A stretch of 64,000 nt of DNA, from the NCBI GenBank assembly GCA_026184775.1, contig JANCYW010000010.1:186001-250000 (forward strand). The letters run 5' to 3'. Source of the DNA: Cyanidium caldarium (taxonomy: Eukaryota; Rhodophyta; Bangiophyceae; Cyanidiales; Cyanidiaceae). The notes beneath the pieces were generated by a model that was not told the DNA's origin, did not search any database, and saw only the letters and a list, made by a program, of their open reading frames with translations. This document shows, piece after piece, positions 62,145-64,000 of this stretch. A program made the translations under genes and the position numbers. Each line of letters starts with the position of its first letter. Positions within the stretch are counted from its first letter, which is position 1.

Positions 62145-62834
62145 ATGCAACCTGTAAAGCGAGTCAACGAGCAGGAATCGTCTCCCTCCCCGTCGCTTGC
62201 AGTCTCCTCCGAACCCCGTAACGCCAACTCGGGGTACCTGTCAGGGTATGCAGCGCGCCCGCGTAACGATTGGAGCGGCGAGGCGGTAGCGGTTACCCTA
62301 AGCAGTGCCGCGTTTGTGGGCAGTGCGTACTTGAGCTGGGAGGCGGCGGCGAGGGTCGGCGACGGGTGGTTGCGACGAGTCGCCCACCGCTTTGCGGCCA
62401 GCGCTGCGAGCGGTTCATCCTCCCTGGCGGTGGCGCTGGCGCGACATCCAGGCACGCGTTTGACGCTTTTCACACCGATCGCCCTCACCGTAGCGTCGTT
62501 CATATCCGGTGGCACGCGCGGTGCAGTGGGGGCACTGACCACGCAGTCGCGGCCGGAAACGCCGCGCCGTGTTCTGCGTCCCGAATGGTTATATGCCGTC
62601 GGGTTGTTGGGCGGCACCGGCATCGGCGCCGCATTGTACAGGCCGCTGCGTCAATGGCGCTCGACGTTCACCACCTCTGCCGGAGTGCTTGCACCGGCTG
62701 TCGTGCTGGGCGGCATCGGCGGCATCGCCCTGAGCGGTCTGTTGGCCATCGATGTGTGGGCGTTTGCCGCAACAGAACGTGCCGCCGGGGTCGCCTCCCA
62801 AAACCTGACGCGCCGCAGCGACCGCCACGAATAG
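62145..62834 (+). CDS. Unrecognised small multi-pass membrane protein
   Basis: A 229-residue protein from the ATG at 62145 (MQPVKRVNEQESSPSP). After about 50 polar residues there are four to five hydrophobic segments rich in Gly and Ala: VAVTLSSAAFVGSAYLSW, LFTPIALTVASFISGG, LYAVGLLGGTGIGAALY, VLAPAVVLGGIGGIALSGLL. The basic loop residues between them suggest an organellar inner membrane. No family is recognised. It ends 42 bp from the convergent MYB gene. Confidence 0.62.
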   Translation: MQPVKRVNEQESSPSPSLAVSSEPRNANSGYLSGYAARPRNDWSGEAVAVTLSSAAFVGSAYLSWEAAARVGDGWLRRVAHRFAASAASGSSSLAVALARHPGTRLTLFTPIALTVASFISGGTRGAVGALTTQSRPETPRRVLRPEWLYAVGLLGGTGIGAALYRPLRQWRSTFTTSAGVLAPAVVLGGIGGIALSGLLAIDVWAFAATERAAGVASQNLTRRSDRHE

Positions 62835-62876
62835 CCCTCCGGCAGACTCTGTACATCGGCTCCATCATCGCATCAT

Positions 62877-63764
62877 TTATCGATAGTCAGCATTCTCCGC
62901 GCCTACACTGGTCTCCGAATGCAGCTCTCCACCGCTGTGTGCGCTGTCGAAGGTGTCCGGCTCGGAGGCGGCCATCGCCTCGCCACCGCCTACCGACGGC
63001 GCGCTGTGTGCCTCCGCCGCTGCACTCGATGGCGGGAGTTCCCTCGGGATGACGGCCGCCGGTTCGGTGAACGCCGATCGCGCTCGGAAACTGGTTTGCA
63101 TCTTGCGAATAAACGAGTTGTACCGATTCTTGACGGCGTTGTCGGTGCGGCCCTCCAGCAGACGCGCAATCTCGCTCCACTTGTTGCCCAGCCGACCGTG
63201 CGCCGAGACGATCAGACGGTCCTCGTCGGCCGTCCACGGGCGCTTGCATATCTTGGGCGACAGCTGGTTGAGCCAACGCTCGCGTGCCTGCTTGCCAGTG
63301 CGGCCAGGTATATGCTCGGCAATGAGCGACCACTTGCGCGCGCCCATTTTCTGCACCAGCGCACACAGCAACATGTCTTCCTCGGGGCGCCAGGCACCCT
63401 TGACTTCCCGCCCGCGGCATGGTTTTCGGGTGGAGGCGCTCGGTGCGGGCAGCTCTACCTCCCACCGGTTCGAGGCGGTGCCGCTGGGGGATGCGGTGCT
63501 CTCGCTCGGCGTCAGCAACCCCCAGCCACCGGCCAGGGAGGCCCCGGGCGCCCATCGCCCGTCCGGCTGCGTGCCGTAGACTGCGACGGGCGGAGCGGGA
63601 GTTGAAGGGTAGTCGTCAACCGGCGTTGTTGATGTCGGCGACGTGGCCGCACGCCGACTCGCATCTTCGGTGTCTTGGCTGGCGCAAGCTGCCGCCGCTG
63701 CCAAGAGGATGTCCAGGCCGGTCCTGGCGCCGGCCGCGTTTCCCGCCTCCCAGTGCAGATGCAT
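62877..63764 (-). CDS. R2R3-MYB transcription factor
   Basis: A 295-residue DNA-binding protein. The ATG at 63764 opens MHLHWEAGNAAGARTGLDIL. About 120 disordered residues precede R2 (GAWRPEEDMLLCALVQKMGA, IAEHIPGRTGKQARERWLNQ) and R3 (RPWTADEDRLIVSAHGRLGN, IARLLEGRTDNAVKNRYNS). Each repeat has the three regularly spaced tryptophans, except that R3 ends with the usual Tyr variant. The GRTDNAVKNR recognition helix is typical of plant and algal MYBs, which suggests the MYBCORE-type site. In red algae such MYBs regulate nitrogen assimilation genes in at least one case known to me; the target here is unknown. Confidence 0.95.
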   Translation of the reverse strand: MHLHWEAGNAAGARTGLDILLAAAAACASQDTEDASRRAATSPTSTTPVDDYPSTPAPPVAVYGTQPDGRWAPGASLAGGWGLLTPSESTASPSGTASNRWEVELPAPSASTRKPCRGREVKGAWRPEEDMLLCALVQKMGARKWSLIAEHIPGRTGKQARERWLNQLSPKICKRPWTADEDRLIVSAHGRLGNKWSEIARLLEGRTDNAVKNRYNSFIRKMQTSFRARSAFTEPAAVIPRELPPSSAAAEAHSAPSVGGGEAMAASEPDTFDSAHSGGELHSETSVGAENADYR

Positions 63765-64000
63765 AGCCGTGGCCGCCCCAGAGGGTTTGCCACGAGAGAG
63801 CCGCAGGGGGGATGAGTAAGTGATGGCGGTGTGCGGTTGATGAGCGCCGGTTGGGGCACCCGACGCCGCAAGTTGGTGGTGAAGGGAGGGGCCGTCGGTT
63901 CGTCGTGGCTACGTGCTCGCCTCGCCTTGATGAATCCAGGATGGGCGGAAATAAACGGAAAAGATGCGAGGCGATGGGCGGGCGTCGAGGACGAGAGAGA
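63765..64000. other. End of window upstream of the MYB gene
   Basis: About 236 bp of MYB upstream sequence, pyrimidine-rich on the coding strand just before the start. It is too short to show a neighbouring gene. Confidence 0.4.

Overview
The window is 64 kb of GC-rich, very gene-dense nuclear DNA from a photosynthetic eukaryote, most likely a cyanidiophyte (extremophilic unicellular red) alga. The genes are purely eukaryotic: HSP90, proteasome alpha-5, Rpn13, NSF, SmD3, a Cwc24-like factor, Cdh1, condensin CAP-D3, V-ATPase F and Nup133. A plastid is implied by a plastid-type lipoamide dehydrogenase, a long-form hibernation factor with a leader, a YGGT protein, and EngB and SerB with N-terminal extensions. 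Almost every gene is one uninterrupted reading frame, including a 5.2 kb myosin. One tRNA gene carries three tiny introns, a trait known from Cyanidiophyceae. A plasma-membrane-type H+-ATPase suits an acid habitat. The species assignment is inference; the presence of a myosin argues against Cyanidioschyzon itself.

Layout. 1-11.6 kb: 3' part of a PreP-type protease, HSP90, proteasome alpha-5, a BASS transporter, and two unrecognised proteins (ARM-like and coiled-coil) whose ends overlap. 12-18.4 kb: a faintly Las1-like protein, a PPR-EngB fusion GTPase, an ABHD13-type hydrolase and plastid LPD. 18.7-32.6 kb: CAP-D3, V-ATPase F, a Nup133-like nucleoporin and a myosin carrying IQ-like neck, degenerate Arf-like GTPase and beta-trefoil regions. 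33-37 kb: tRNA-Ile(UAU) with three introns, SmD3, a possible TFIIS-M-domain protein, DNAJC9 and HPF/PSRP1. 37-46 kb: an oversized Cdh1, NSF, and a tandem pair of GT61-like glycosyltransferases. 46-49.5 kb: small proteins (a membrane protein, Cwc24/RNF113, a complex I B9-like subunit, a Pro-Ser-Leu repeat protein, YGGT) and a perfect 22-bp inverted repeat. 49.5-64 kb: H+-ATPase with a frame change near its 3' end, ARMT1-like DUF89 phosphatase, Rpn13, SerB, DDB2-like protein, tetraspanin, Nit2 omega-amidase, a membrane protein and an R2R3-MYB.

The genes do not form operons; they are independent housekeeping and regulatory genes packed with gaps often under 300 bp and as small as 11 bp. Recurrent themes are protein quality control (PreP, HSP90, DNAJC9, alpha-5, Rpn13), the cell cycle (Cdh1, CAP-D3) and plastid function. 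I saw no rRNA, CRISPR array, transposon or viral remnant. The two most striking features are the four-part myosin and the tri-intronic tRNA.
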